Positions 17,111 to 25,676 of a stretch of 30,000 nt of DNA are shown here, in pieces (within the stretch, counting starts at the first letter, position 1; each line of letters begins with the position of its first letter). This stretch comes from Fidelibacterota bacterium (GTDB lineage Bacteria; Fidelibacterota; JAANXI01), in contig JAANXI010000036.1 in the NCBI GenBank assembly GCA_018263365.1, positions 1-30,000 of the forward strand, in the 5' to 3' direction. Both the position numbers and the translations under genes were made by a program. The notes beneath the pieces were generated by a model that searched no databases, was not told the DNA's origin, and saw only the letters and a program-made list of their open reading frames with translations.

Positions 17111-17151
17111 ACCGGCTTCCGGAGGCGTATTTCCGGGAGCCGGTTTTTTTC
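17111..17151 (+). terminator. Rho-independent terminator of the fumarase genes
   Basis: A 13-bp stem (17111-17123 with 17132-17144, one T-G pair) with an 8-base loop is directly followed by seven T residues. It starts 20 bases after the beta-subunit stop. It is the clearest intrinsic terminator in the window. Confidence 0.9.
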
Positions 17152-17406
17152 TTTTAAGTTCCTCTGTTGCCAAAGAAGTTATTCTGAGCTTGTCGCTCCA
17201 GAAGGAGTCTCTGGTGAGAAAGAGTGGCTTCTATACTTATTTTAATGGACCCTTTCAGAGGTCCGCGATCCTGAAAGGGTCAAAATTATTTCGTCTTGGA
17301 ATGATAATCCGACTTCCTATCAAATCCTTACGTGTTTTAAACTTTCCCCGCTAACTCCTACATTTGTTCCATTGATCGAATTATCTGCACGGAAAGGAGA
17401 ATCAGG
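17152..17406. other. Gap between fumarase terminator and SDR gene
   Basis: No gene is seen. It contains a 'ttctgagcttgtcgctccag' phrase of the dispersed-repeat type, the 17248-17281 palindrome, and the SDR ribosome site (GGAAAGGAG, 17390-17400). The SDR promoter must lie here, but I see no convincing -35/-10 pair. Confidence 0.5.
17248..17281. repeat. 11-bp-stem palindrome
   Basis: GACCCTTTCAG (17248-17258) and CTGAAAGGGTC (17271-17281) are perfect complements around a 12-base loop. No T-run follows on either strand. It looks like a short palindromic intergenic repeat unit; other copies are not present in this window. Confidence 0.7.
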
Positions 17407-18117
17407 ATGGATTTACAGGAGAAAACAGCGCTGATTACTGGCGGTAGTAAAGGTATCGGTTTTACCGTGGCTGTACAATTCGCAAGAGCGGGAATGGACA
17501 TTGGTATTACGGCGCGAACTGCTGCAGATTTAGAGCAAGCAGCTGAGAAACTGCAATCCCTGGGCGATGGCAAAATCCTGACAATGCCCGGCGACGTATC
17601 CAATGAACGACATGTCGATCAGTGGATCGAGGACACGCTGGAGGATTTCGATTCCATTGATGTGCTCGTAAACAATGCCGGAATAATGCGGCGAGGCAGT
17701 GTGGAAGACCTGACGCTCGAAGATTACCGCAGAGTGCTGGAAATCAACCTCCAGGGTACTTTCCTGATGTGTAACAAAACTGTTCCTCAAATGAAAAAGC
17801 AGGGCGGCGGATACATTTTTAATATGGCCTCGTATGCCGGAATGAAGGGATTGCTCGGCTCCGGAGCGTACGGCGCATCCAAAGCCGGCGTTATTCGATT
17901 CACCGAAACGTTGCAGCGAGAAGTCGCTGAGGATAATATCAAAGTGACGGCCATCTCGCCGGCGTATGTTTACACCGACATGGCTAACGATGCTGAGGTG
18001 ACGAAAGAGGACATGATCCAGCCGGCGGACATCGCCGAAACCATGCTGTACATCATGCGGCTGTCAAAAGCGGCGGTGGTGCGGAATGTGTTGATCGAGC
18101 GCTACGGCCAACTTTAA
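17407..18117 (+). CDS. Short-chain dehydrogenase/reductase
   Basis: This is an NAD(P)-dependent oxidoreductase of the classical SDR family, 236 residues, related to FabG-type 3-oxoacyl reductases. The cofactor motif is TGGSKGIG (11-18), followed by a DVS segment, NNAG, the active-site serine in NMASYAG, and YGASK (Tyr-x3-Lys). A strong GGAAAGGAG ribosome site lies 7 bases or so before ATG 17407. It is a single-gene unit, convergent with the fadI-fadJ genes. The substrate cannot be told from sequence; the closeness to beta-oxidation genes may be coincidental because the strands differ. Confidence 0.88.
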   Translation: MDLQEKTALITGGSKGIGFTVAVQFARAGMDIGITARTAADLEQAAEKLQSLGDGKILTMPGDVSNERHVDQWIEDTLEDFDSIDVLVNNAGIMRRGSVEDLTLEDYRRVLEINLQGTFLMCNKTVPQMKKQGGGYIFNMASYAGMKGLLGSGAYGASKAGVIRFTETLQREVAEDNIKVTAISPAYVYTDMANDAEVTKEDMIQPADIAETMLYIMRLSKAAVVRNVLIERYGQL

Positions 18118-18121
18118 CGAA

Positions 18122-18291
18122 AATAGAACACGGATTTACACAGAAAACAAAGATCAGCACAGATAAAACCAAACGAGTTTCTGAATAAACTTAGCGTTTA
18201 TCGTACTTCTTTGAGGCTAAAATTCGGTCTTTCTTTGATCTGTGTTAATCAGTTGTTTCCGTGAATCGCCAGAGGCGATCAGTGTTCTATT
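18122..18291. repeat. Inverted repeat-bounded intergenic element
   Basis: AATAGAACAC (18122-18131) and its exact complement GTGTTCTATT (18282-18291) bound a segment. Its inner ends also match loosely (AAAGATCAGCACAGAT against the complement of GATCTGTGTTAATC), and it carries a perfect ATCGCC/GGCGAT hairpin at 18265-18279. It fills almost the whole gap between the convergent SDR and fadJ genes. No open frame of note lies inside. It could be a small non-autonomous repeat or act as a bidirectional transcription end. Confidence 0.55.
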
Positions 18292-18298
18292 CGTTTCA

Positions 18299-20419
18299 TT
18301 ATTTGTAGAACCCGGAGTTGTTCATCAGATACTCACTCGGTGTGAATCGCTTCCCGAAATTCTCGCTGTATTCCTTCAGCCCGCTGACCAATGTATCAAA
18401 GCCCACCGAATCAGCGTATTTGCAAAGGCCGCCCCGGAACGGCGGAAATCCGGTGCCGAAGATCAGACCCGTATCGATATCCTCCGGCGAGGCGATAATG
18501 CCTTCTTCCAGACATCGCGCCCCCTCATTCACCATCAGGTACATCATCCGGTTGAGGACTTCATCCTTGTTGTCCTTTTTGCTACCGCCAGCGAACTTCC
18601 GGATTTCACCGTTGATGCTGTCGCTGTGCCCATCTTTGTAATTGTAAAACCCCTTGCCGGCTTTTTTGCCCAAGAGTCCGGATTCGTGCACTTTCTGGAG
18701 CAGCGTACTGGCTTCCAGGTATTGCCCGAATGCTTCGCCAAGGGTTTCTGCCACGTCGGCGGCGATGTCAATGCCAACCTCGTCGATGAGCCGGAACGGC
18801 CCCATCGGCATGCCAAACTTTTTCACAATGCTGTCTAGCCACTCGATGTCATAGCCCTCTTCGGCGAGGAAGCACGCCTCATTAAGATAGACGCCCAACA
18901 GCCGGTTTACCAGAAAGCCCGGACTATCCTTTACAACGATAGGCGTTTTACTCAGTTTTTTCGACAGATCGAAAATTGTGGCGACAGTTTTATCATCGGT
19001 TTGCTCACCACGGACGACTTCTATCAGGGGCATTTTGTGGACGGGGTTAAAAAAGTGCATTCCGCCAACCCGCCCCGGCTTATCGGCGACGGATTGCAAT
19101 TCGGTGATACTAAGCGCCGACGTGTTGGATGCGAAAATAGCATCATCTTCCAGTATCGGTTCGACTTCCTGCAAAACCGATTGTTTCACTGCTATCTTTT
19201 CAACCACTGCCTCGATAACCATATCCGCTCTGGAAAAGCCGTCGTAGTTGATGTTCCCGGAGATAAGTTCCATCTTCCGGTCCTTTTCCAGTTTGGTGAT
19301 CTTGTGCTTTTTAACCGCTTTCTTGAAGATGGACTCCGCGTGTTTCAGTCCGTCAGCCACCATTTGTTTATCGATGTCCTTCATTCGTACCGGATAATCC
19401 TTGAACGCCAGCAACTGGGCGATGCCGCCGCCCATGACGCCAGCGCCAAGTACTGCCGTCTCCTTCACGAATTTGAGGTTGACCTCAGCGTCTATGCCGG
19501 TCATCTTTTTCGGGCGCTCATTCAGGTGGTAGACGTGCAGCAGATTTTTATGCTCCGGCGTGGTAACCAGCTTCCCGAATTCGCGCGCTTCAATTTCCAG
19601 GCCCTTTTGCAGAGATTTGGATAGACTTTTCTTCACCACTTCCAGCGCGGTGAGCGGCGCGGGATAGTTCCCGCCGGTGCTCTTCATAATGTTTTTCTTC
19701 GCCTGGCGCCAGACGATAGCACGCCCCAGCGGATTTTTTTCAAGTAGAGCGTTCATAAAACCGCCGGCTTTTTTCTTCCGGGCTTTGACGTATTTCTGTC
19801 CACCCTTTTCAATGATCTCTTCCGCAAATTCCACCGGATAAGAGTCGATGAGTTCGTCCGGGACAACCTTGTCGACAAGCCCAACTTTATTTGCACGATA
19901 GGCGTTGTACGTTTTCCCGGTGAGAATCATATCCAGTGCGGACTGGATAGAAATCAGCCGCGGCAATCGCTGTGAACCGCCCCACGCCGGAAAAATCCCG
20001 AGTTTCACCTCCGGGAGTGTGATTTTCGCATTTTCCTTAGCCGCTAGCCGATAATCACAAGCCAACGTCAGTTCCGTGCCGCCGCCCATACAGTGCCCGT
20101 TAATCGCCGCAATAGTTGGGACGTTCAGATCAGCGATCTGCCGGAACACCTGCTGACCGCGGCGGGATTTGTCCTCGGCTTCACCCGGATCGGTGATCGC
20201 CTCAATCTCATCGATGTTGGCGCCGGCGACGAACCCGGCGGACTTGCCGCTCTTGATCACCACCGCTTTCACTCCGGCTTCCGCCGCGACACCTTTGATA
20301 GCCTGCTCCAGCGCCTCCATAAACGGTGTACTGAAGATGTTGACCTTGGCGTCTTTGTTATCCAGCGTAATAACCGCAACGGCAGAATCCGTGACATCAT
20401 ACGATACATATTGTGCCAT
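18299..20419 (-). CDS. fadJ: Fatty-acid oxidation multifunctional enzyme (enoyl-CoA hydratase / 3-hydroxyacyl-CoA dehydrogenase)
   Basis: This enzyme carries out the hydration and NAD-dependent oxidation steps of beta-oxidation. Of 706 residues, the N-terminal crotonase domain (1-190) shows GFVAGANIDE, INGHCMGGGTELTLACDYRLA (first catalytic Glu) and LPEVKLGIFPAWGGSQRL (second catalytic Glu). The NAD domain starts near 310 with VLGAGVMGGGIAQ, and the dehydrogenase His is in GGMHFFNPVHKMPLIEVV. The C-terminal 3HCDH domains follow, with PGFLVNRLL. All key residues are present. The length is near E. coli FadJ (714). It follows the thiolase gene after a 10-base gap with GGGGG before its ATG, so both are co-transcribed. 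FadJ rather than FadB is chosen because the partner is FadI-like. Confidence 0.9.
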   Translation of the reverse strand: MAQYVSYDVTDSAVAVITLDNKDAKVNIFSTPFMEALEQAIKGVAAEAGVKAVVIKSGKSAGFVAGANIDEIEAITDPGEAEDKSRRGQQVFRQIADLNVPTIAAINGHCMGGGTELTLACDYRLAAKENAKITLPEVKLGIFPAWGGSQRLPRLISIQSALDMILTGKTYNAYRANKVGLVDKVVPDELIDSYPVEFAEEIIEKGGQKYVKARKKKAGGFMNALLEKNPLGRAIVWRQAKKNIMKSTGGNYPAPLTALEVVKKSLSKSLQKGLEIEAREFGKLVTTPEHKNLLHVYHLNERPKKMTGIDAEVNLKFVKETAVLGAGVMGGGIAQLLAFKDYPVRMKDIDKQMVADGLKHAESIFKKAVKKHKITKLEKDRKMELISGNINYDGFSRADMVIEAVVEKIAVKQSVLQEVEPILEDDAIFASNTSALSITELQSVADKPGRVGGMHFFNPVHKMPLIEVVRGEQTDDKTVATIFDLSKKLSKTPIVVKDSPGFLVNRLLGVYLNEACFLAEEGYDIEWLDSIVKKFGMPMGPFRLIDEVGIDIAADVAETLGEAFGQYLEASTLLQKVHESGLLGKKAGKGFYNYKDGHSDSINGEIRKFAGGSKKDNKDEVLNRMMYLMVNEGARCLEEGIIASPEDIDTGLIFGTGFPPFRGGLCKYADSVGFDTLVSGLKEYSENFGKRFTPSEYLMNNSGFYK

Positions 20420-20429
20420 AATAAACCCC

Positions 20430-21716
20430 CTATACCTGTTCGATAATCATTGCGCCGCCCTGTCCGCCGCCTATGCACAGCGTGGCCAGCCCGAATTGCA
20501 GGTCCCGGCGCTCCATCTCCTTCATGAGCGTCAGCACAATCCGGTTACCGGATGCGCCGATGGGATGCCCCAGCGAAATTGCGCCGCCGTTGACGTTCAG
20601 AATGTCCCGGTCGATTTCGCCGATCGGCTCGGAGCGGCCGAGGTTTTCTTCGGCGAACTGCTTCGAACTGAAGGCGATCTCGTTGGCGATAACCTGGGAA
20701 GCGAACGCTTCATTGATTTCCAGCAGCTGGATTTCGGAGAACGGCAGTCCGGCACGATCCAACGCGACCGGCGTGGAAAATGACGGACCCAGTCCCATCG
20801 TCTTGGGATCGTTCCCGGCATAGCCCCAGGATTTGATATACGCTTTCGGCGAGTATCCCAGGGATTTAGCCTTCTCCTCATTCATTAGGACTAACGCACT
20901 GGCACCGTCGGTGATCTGCGAGGAATTGCCGGGCGTCACCGTACCGTATTTTCGATCGAAATACGGACGTAATTTTGCCAGCGCCTCCATGGACTGGTTC
21001 GGTCGGTGCCCGGTATCTTTGTCTGTTATCTCGTTTTTCCCATCAGGATGGTAGATGGTCATCACTTCATTATCGAACCGGCCATCCTCCCACGCGGCGG
21101 TCGTCCGCTGGTGGCTCATCAGCGCGAATTCGTCCTGCGCTTCTCTGGAGATGTTGTACTTCTTCGCCAGGACTTCCGCGGTATCTCCCATGTTCAGTCC
21201 GCAATACTTATCCGTGAGCCCCATCTCGATTCCGACGATAGGTACCAGGTCGCCGAACCGGAACGAGAGAATAGTCTTGAGCTTTTTTCCCATGGATTTG
21301 GATTGGCTGAGCTTGGTCATCTTGTCCTGAAAACTCTTGCGGAAAATGAACGGGATGTTACTCATACTTTCGACGCCGCCGGCGATAACGACATCCGCGT
21401 GGCCGAGCTGAACAATCATGGCGGCTTCGGAGATGGACTGCATTCCGGCGGCGCAGTTGCGCTGCACGGTATAAGACGGAACGCGCTCGGGAATGCCGGC
21501 TTTCAGCGCGGCAATGCGCGCCACGTTCGGCGCATCCGCCGGTTGCGCACCGTTCCCCATAATCACATGATCAATTGTATTGACGTCTAGTTCAGTCCGT
21601 TCGATGCTCTCCCGGATCACGTGCATAGCCAGGTCGGCAGCTTTCACATCTTTGAGGGTGGTATTAAACTTGACAAATGGAGAGCGAACTCCATCGATAA
21701 TGGCAACTCGAGGCAT
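20430..21716 (-). CDS. fadI: Acetyl-CoA C-acyltransferase (3-ketoacyl-CoA thiolase)
   Basis: This enzyme cleaves 3-ketoacyl-CoA with CoA in the last step of beta-oxidation. Of 428 residues, the nucleophile is Cys88 (QRNCAAGMQS), and the C-terminal thiolase motifs are NVNGGAISLGHPIGASGNRI and LCIGGGQGGAMII, which supply the His and second Cys. The length fits FadI (436) better than FadA (387). AGGAGGATCT directly precedes ATG 21716. It is first in the two-gene minus-strand operon with fadJ. The roughly 220 bases upstream are shared with the divergent accessory genes. Confidence 0.9.
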   Translation of the reverse strand: MPRVAIIDGVRSPFVKFNTTLKDVKAADLAMHVIRESIERTELDVNTIDHVIMGNGAQPADAPNVARIAALKAGIPERVPSYTVQRNCAAGMQSISEAAMIVQLGHADVVIAGGVESMSNIPFIFRKSFQDKMTKLSQSKSMGKKLKTILSFRFGDLVPIVGIEMGLTDKYCGLNMGDTAEVLAKKYNISREAQDEFALMSHQRTTAAWEDGRFDNEVMTIYHPDGKNEITDKDTGHRPNQSMEALAKLRPYFDRKYGTVTPGNSSQITDGASALVLMNEEKAKSLGYSPKAYIKSWGYAGNDPKTMGLGPSFSTPVALDRAGLPFSEIQLLEINEAFASQVIANEIAFSSKQFAEENLGRSEPIGEIDRDILNVNGGAISLGHPIGASGNRIVLTLMKEMERRDLQFGLATLCIGGGQGGAMIIEQV

Positions 21717-21942
21717 AGATCCTCCTTTTCAAAAACCCTGGGAAAAACTTCCGTGAAATGACGGCTCCTTTTTCCCGTAGCATTGGGTACAAACTATTGT
21801 AAATGTAGGTTCCATGTTTATCGAGATCAATAGAATCCACAGAGATTTATATGAAAGTTTTTCCCGAATGATTCGTCTTGAAAACGTTCAGGGCCCGAAC
21901 TAAATTACATCTGCTGTTTCATCGTGGGGGTCAGTGGTTTAC

Positions 21943-22956
21943 ATGAATAGCTTAAAAAAATTTCGTTCATCCTTATATCGTCTCTGTTCCGGAGATTATT
22001 CTCACCAAGATGTTCAAACGGTGGTTGCCGCAATAACCCATCAGGCCCGTCGTTTTCTTTTCCACCGGGAAAAGAAACAGTACCAATACCGGGGCCAATG
22101 GGCAAATGGGTCCACCGAAATAAATGACATTGCACTTGACCTGATAGCCCATCTGTTTGCCCGGGATGAAACCGGACATTTTGTGGAACTGGAAAAATAT
22201 TTTTCCGAGACCCGGGAACTCAGCGACGAAGATTTTAAGGAGACGGTTTTCCAACTGCTGAATTCGGTAATTCAGCAACAATCGATTCGGCTGTTTAAGG
22301 AACGCGATCCCTTTGGTAAGGCGTTTTATCGCAGTCTACGATATCTCCAGAATAAGCATACACACTGGATGCGCACGTTTGTCGATGGGCGGCTGGTTTT
22401 TGCGCTTGACGGTGAAAACCAGCAGATCATGTCACCTGATACGATGGTGCAGGTAATTAAGCAGTCCCTGGAGGGACAAGCTCCCCTGACAGAGCAATTA
22501 GAACAAGTGCTGAGCGAAGTTATTGATAACCGGCAGCAGGCCCTTTCCGTTGAGGATCTGTTAAGCCACATGCGCGTGCTGGCCCAACTAACTCTGGAAG
22601 GCATCACACCGGAAACCAGCCCAGCCGTCGACTCATTTATTTATAATATCATCGAAGTCCATATAAAGAAAACCGTAGAAGAAATCGATCAATCCATTCT
22701 ATACCGATACGAGGCAGACGGCAAGCTGTCGCCAGCTGAACGGAAAGGATTCCGTGAATCTATCCGACCCATTCTAACTGATCATGCCGACGGCGGCTGC
22801 CAGGATAATTATTATACTTATCTCGCCGAATGCCTTGATTCACTGGATGATCAGGAGACATATAAAAGCGCCTACCGAACCCAATTCGAATATATTGCTA
22901 AGAAGGCCAAGTCCGTATTTTCTGCAAAAGTGGAAAGTGCGCTTAGGATAAAGTAG
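21943..22956 (+). CDS. Helical protein of unknown function, first gene of the accessory island
   Basis: I do not recognise this 337-residue protein. It is predicted mostly helical and soluble, with no signal peptide or TM segment. The region about 52-130 (INDIALDLIAHLF ... LLNSVIQQQSIRLFKERDP) has a faint look of sigma-factor region 2 (acidic 'D.ALDLI..LF' then a helical 'L...V' stretch), and the C-terminus is again helical with a LSPAERKGF segment. The resemblance is too weak for a call. ATG 21943 is used; GTG 21934 in the same frame is possible, as a GGGGG lies just before both. The next gene starts 26 bases after its stop, so they are probably one transcript. It diverges from fadI. Confidence 0.7.
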   Translation: MNSLKKFRSSLYRLCSGDYSHQDVQTVVAAITHQARRFLFHREKKQYQYRGQWANGSTEINDIALDLIAHLFARDETGHFVELEKYFSETRELSDEDFKETVFQLLNSVIQQQSIRLFKERDPFGKAFYRSLRYLQNKHTHWMRTFVDGRLVFALDGENQQIMSPDTMVQVIKQSLEGQAPLTEQLEQVLSEVIDNRQQALSVEDLLSHMRVLAQLTLEGITPETSPAVDSFIYNIIEVHIKKTVEEIDQSILYRYEADGKLSPAERKGFRESIRPILTDHADGGCQDNYYTYLAECLDSLDDQETYKSAYRTQFEYIAKKAKSVFSAKVESALRIK

Positions 22957-22982
22957 AAGAAGGTTGAATAGGCAATATCGGT

Positions 22983-23651
22983 ATGGATTCACAAATAGAA
23001 CAATTGGCGGACTCGTTTGTTGAGAATCTGAGCGCCTTTCGGGTAGACGCTACTCTACGCAATATTGAACTGCGCGAGCAATTGGGAACTTATTCAGTAT
23101 TGGCTGCGTCCGGCCGGCGACCGGTCCGGAGTGATTATACACGGGGAGGTGTGCTCTCGAATGCTGCGCAGGATATGTTGGTGCGGGTTTTTCGGCACAG
23201 GTCCGATGCGCAGTTACAGTTATACTTTTTGCACAGCTCCACTACCGATTTGAATGGTGCGATCGTTACGGCTCCAAACACCTTTCAGTTCTATAGTGTC
23301 GGAAAAAAGAACAGAATAACTATTCCGGAAAGTGCCGATATTAATCCCGTGCGCAATTCGCTGAAGTTCACTATGCCGGATTACCGAATGGAAATTCCCC
23401 GGGAAGAAATAGAACAAACTACTGTTACGGATAACGGACTAACTGTCCTGGTACAAGCGGGGGACTTCTCCGATGATAATATTCTCCCGATTGAATGCAT
23501 CCTGAACGGTGAGAGTCTCCAGAAGCTACCGACAAAAATGCTAGTGCGTTCTGATAAATTTTCCCGCCTCATTCCCGTACAAAACAACCGGGCAATATTT
23601 CAAATCCCCAAAGATTTTTTATCGGGTTTGGAAATATTCTGTTACGAGTAA
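22983..23651 (+). CDS. Beta-rich protein of unknown function, paralog A
   Basis: A 222-residue soluble protein without signal peptide. It is clearly a paralog of the product of 25677-26363: both share LAASGR.P..S, a (V/L)LRVF-type segment with HR, an NGA/DGA turn, IPe.a.(I/V)NPV, FT.PD.R.E and the ending FSR..P..N.RA...P with a final F.YE. The N-terminal 45 residues are helical and the rest is predicted beta-sandwich-like. No enzyme motif is visible, so it may be an adaptor or binding protein. It follows the helical protein gene by 26 bases and meets the PAS gene tail-to-tail 35 bases later. No strong ribosome site is visible. Confidence 0.75.
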   Translation: MDSQIEQLADSFVENLSAFRVDATLRNIELREQLGTYSVLAASGRRPVRSDYTRGGVLSNAAQDMLVRVFRHRSDAQLQLYFLHSSTTDLNGAIVTAPNTFQFYSVGKKNRITIPESADINPVRNSLKFTMPDYRMEIPREEIEQTTVTDNGLTVLVQAGDFSDDNILPIECILNGESLQKLPTKMLVRSDKFSRLIPVQNNRAIFQIPKDFLSGLEIFCYE

Positions 23652-23686
23652 TTCTTTACACAAATTTACCAACGAAAAGAGAAGAA

Positions 23687-24520
23687 TCAGACGCTTTGAA
23701 TTCGGCCGTATCGGAGTAATAGCCCCTTTGGCCCTTTTTTATCTTGCCACTGGATTTGTACCGGAGTACCGTCGGCATGGGTCACGATTTGGGAATAGGA
23801 CGTTTTCGGTATTTCCTCAACGCCCCGGGCGGCCCGAGCCGCATATTCCCGTGATCCGGGAAACGCCTCTTTCTCCTCTAAATACATCCACCAGTTATGA
23901 CCCCGGAGTTCGTCCGGAGAGTATCCCAGGTGTTGCTGTACCGAGGAGGTTACAAAAAGAATATTTCCCTGACTGTCTGCAATCATCATGATATCCGGGG
24001 CGCTCTGAAGCAGGGCTTCCAAATATTGGAGTTTTCCTTCGGCGGCCTGCAAATCTGTAACGTCTTCCGCATACAGGATGATCTTCTCTGCAACGTCACT
24101 CTGTCTGGGATAGACTGCCCATGTCCACCTAATCGAGCGGTCATCTCCTGTCGCTGTCATTGCAAGAGAAGGCTCTTGCAGAGAATCCGGAGCATTCTCT
24201 GAGCGTGCTCCATCCTGAATCCAATCGGTTAGCTGCTCCGGCAGCATTGGAAGGCGTGATATCGACTTTCCCGACAGATCCGTAGTTTGCAATCCAAGGA
24301 GTCGTTCAAAAGCCGGGTTGACGTCCAAAATAGTACCGGAGGTATCCAGGATTAGCAGTGGTATCGGTAAATTTTCTATCACAATCGAGGAAAATTCCTG
24401 CTCCTCGTTTAATCGCTTGTTCCAAAAAAGAAATCCGACAATAAGACCGACGGCGAGAATCAGGATGACTGCTGTGGCCATCAAAAATATCCAAAAATAG
24501 GGGGTTATCGTCGATGACAT
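23687..24520 (-). CDS. Membrane-anchored double-PAS sensor without output domain
   Basis: 277 residues: one TM helix (about 10-33) and two PAS domains. PAS 1 (about 42-155) opens with IENLPIPLLILDTSGTILDVN; PAS 2 (about 165-275) opens with LLQSAPDIMMIADSQGNILFV and holds HLGYSPDELRGHNWW. The chain stops right after PAS 2, so there is no histidine kinase, GGDEF, EAL or HTH output. It may be a truncated sensor kinase, or a PAS-only protein that acts through protein contacts. It overlaps the upstream membrane-protein gene by 16 bases and has GGAG about 11 bases before its ATG, so it is the last gene of a three-gene unit. Confidence 0.83.
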   Translation of the reverse strand: MSSTITPYFWIFLMATAVILILAVGLIVGFLFWNKRLNEEQEFSSIVIENLPIPLLILDTSGTILDVNPAFERLLGLQTTDLSGKSISRLPMLPEQLTDWIQDGARSENAPDSLQEPSLAMTATGDDRSIRWTWAVYPRQSDVAEKIILYAEDVTDLQAAEGKLQYLEALLQSAPDIMMIADSQGNILFVTSSVQQHLGYSPDELRGHNWWMYLEEKEAFPGSREYAARAARGVEEIPKTSYSQIVTHADGTPVQIQWQDKKGPKGLLLRYGRIQSV

Positions 24521-25149
24521 AATAGAAATGCTCCGGCGATTACGATGTTAGACGGGATATTCAGTCCGGAATGGGCGATAGCATACATTTTTCCATAAAC
24601 TTCCATCGTTGTGAACAACCCGGCCGTGTACATAACAGCTGTCCCCGTAAAATACACAAAATAGGCGGTTAAAACCCAGAAGCGATGGTCTCGGACAAAA
24701 GAGAGGCGTATATCCTCAAGGTTGAGCATTGTGTAAAGCATTGCAATTGAGAGCAGAACAGATCGTACGGCGTTGATTTCCAAATACAAAGCACCGGGGC
24801 CCCAGATAATCTGACACCCAATTACGAATAAGGAATAGAGGCCCAACCCTATAAACGAAAGCTGCTTAACTCTCAAGGAGTTATACCAATAGGAGATTAT
24901 CCAAAGCAGGAATGCAGGCTCTACGATAATATACACCGTAAATAGCCAGATGTTTTGTATCCCCTGGGACCGCAAATAGACTCCGACAATATCCGTCCCC
25001 GCGGCGATTAGGAACAGGGCAAACAGAAGACGCATGGGAGTTGTCAACTTTCGATAGGTAAATAACCCGGCGAGAAAGGGGAGAGAGGAGGACAACGAGG
25101 AGATTTTACCCAGCAGAATGCTCAGAGATTGCCCCTGAAAAAATGTCAT
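24505..25149 (-). CDS. Multi-pass membrane protein, probable sensory partner
   Basis: About 214 residues with some six or seven TM helices spread along the chain and short loops: a small integral membrane protein resembling 7TM sensory input modules found beside histidine kinases. There are no catalytic motifs. ATG 25149 is used; TTG 25155 in frame is possible. The gene begins 9 bases after the small upstream gene and its end overlaps the PAS gene by 16 bases, so the three are one operon. A role as a membrane input for the PAS protein is inference from this layout. Confidence 0.72.
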   Translation of the reverse strand: MTFFQGQSLSILLGKISSLSSSLPFLAGLFTYRKLTTPMRLLFALFLIAAGTDIVGVYLRSQGIQNIWLFTVYIIVEPAFLLWIISYWYNSLRVKQLSFIGLGLYSLFVIGCQIIWGPGALYLEINAVRSVLLSIAMLYTMLNLEDIRLSFVRDHRFWVLTAYFVYFTGTAVMYTAGLFTTMEVYGKMYAIAHSGLNIPSNIVIAGAFLLCHRR

Positions 25150-25158
25150 TATCAAATA

Positions 25159-25476
25159 TTACTCTGAGGTATTTAATGGATTGTCTTCACTGCAATAAGG
25201 TGGACAGGGCAGTCCCAATTCTCCGATAATCCCCTCCGTGAGATCATTGCCGTCCTTGTCGACTCCGACTATAACAGGTTGAGGTTCACCATCGGCGTTT
25301 TCGCCAAAATAAACCCGGATACCGACGCATTCCGGCTCTTGCAAAACCGATGTAAGGAACTTTTTTGAATAGAATAATCCGATACCGTCATCCTTTGAAT
25401 GAGATGAGCGAAACCGGGCCGTAAATTCTGCGGCTTCACCTAACGGGATCTGATGAGATTCATCTCCGGTAAACAT
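25159..25476 (-). CDS. Small conserved Cys-containing protein (Bacteroidetes-type hypothetical)
   Basis: 105 residues. It carries a pattern I know from small uncharacterised proteins of Bacteroidetes: an N-terminal helix, a FYSKKFLTSVLQEPECVGIRVYFG segment in which a Cys precedes a beta strand (about 38-61), VIVGVDKDGNDL, and a C-terminal LPCPPYCS...NPLN motif with two cysteines. The function of the family is unknown. GGAGG lies about 8 bases before ATG 25476. It heads the minus-strand three-gene unit with the membrane and PAS proteins, which suggests a shared signalling or lipid/redox-related job, but nothing in it shows which. Confidence 0.75.
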   Translation of the reverse strand: MFTGDESHQIPLGEAAEFTARFRSSHSKDDGIGLFYSKKFLTSVLQEPECVGIRVYFGENADGEPQPVIVGVDKDGNDLTEGIIGELGLPCPPYCSEDNPLNTSE

Positions 25477-25676
25477 AATATTTCCTCCATGTTCATATAG
25501 GATAAACCTTATTTTAATGTTATTTAAACCCGTATCAAATCAATTTCAAGGAATGGCGTATGCCGAAAAATCCTGACGAAGTTCCAAGATGCATACGCGG
25601 AAAAATTTATCTATATTGTCAACAACGATAGCAGACTAAAACCATGGGGAGGTCCTTTCTGGAATAGCAGTAAATA

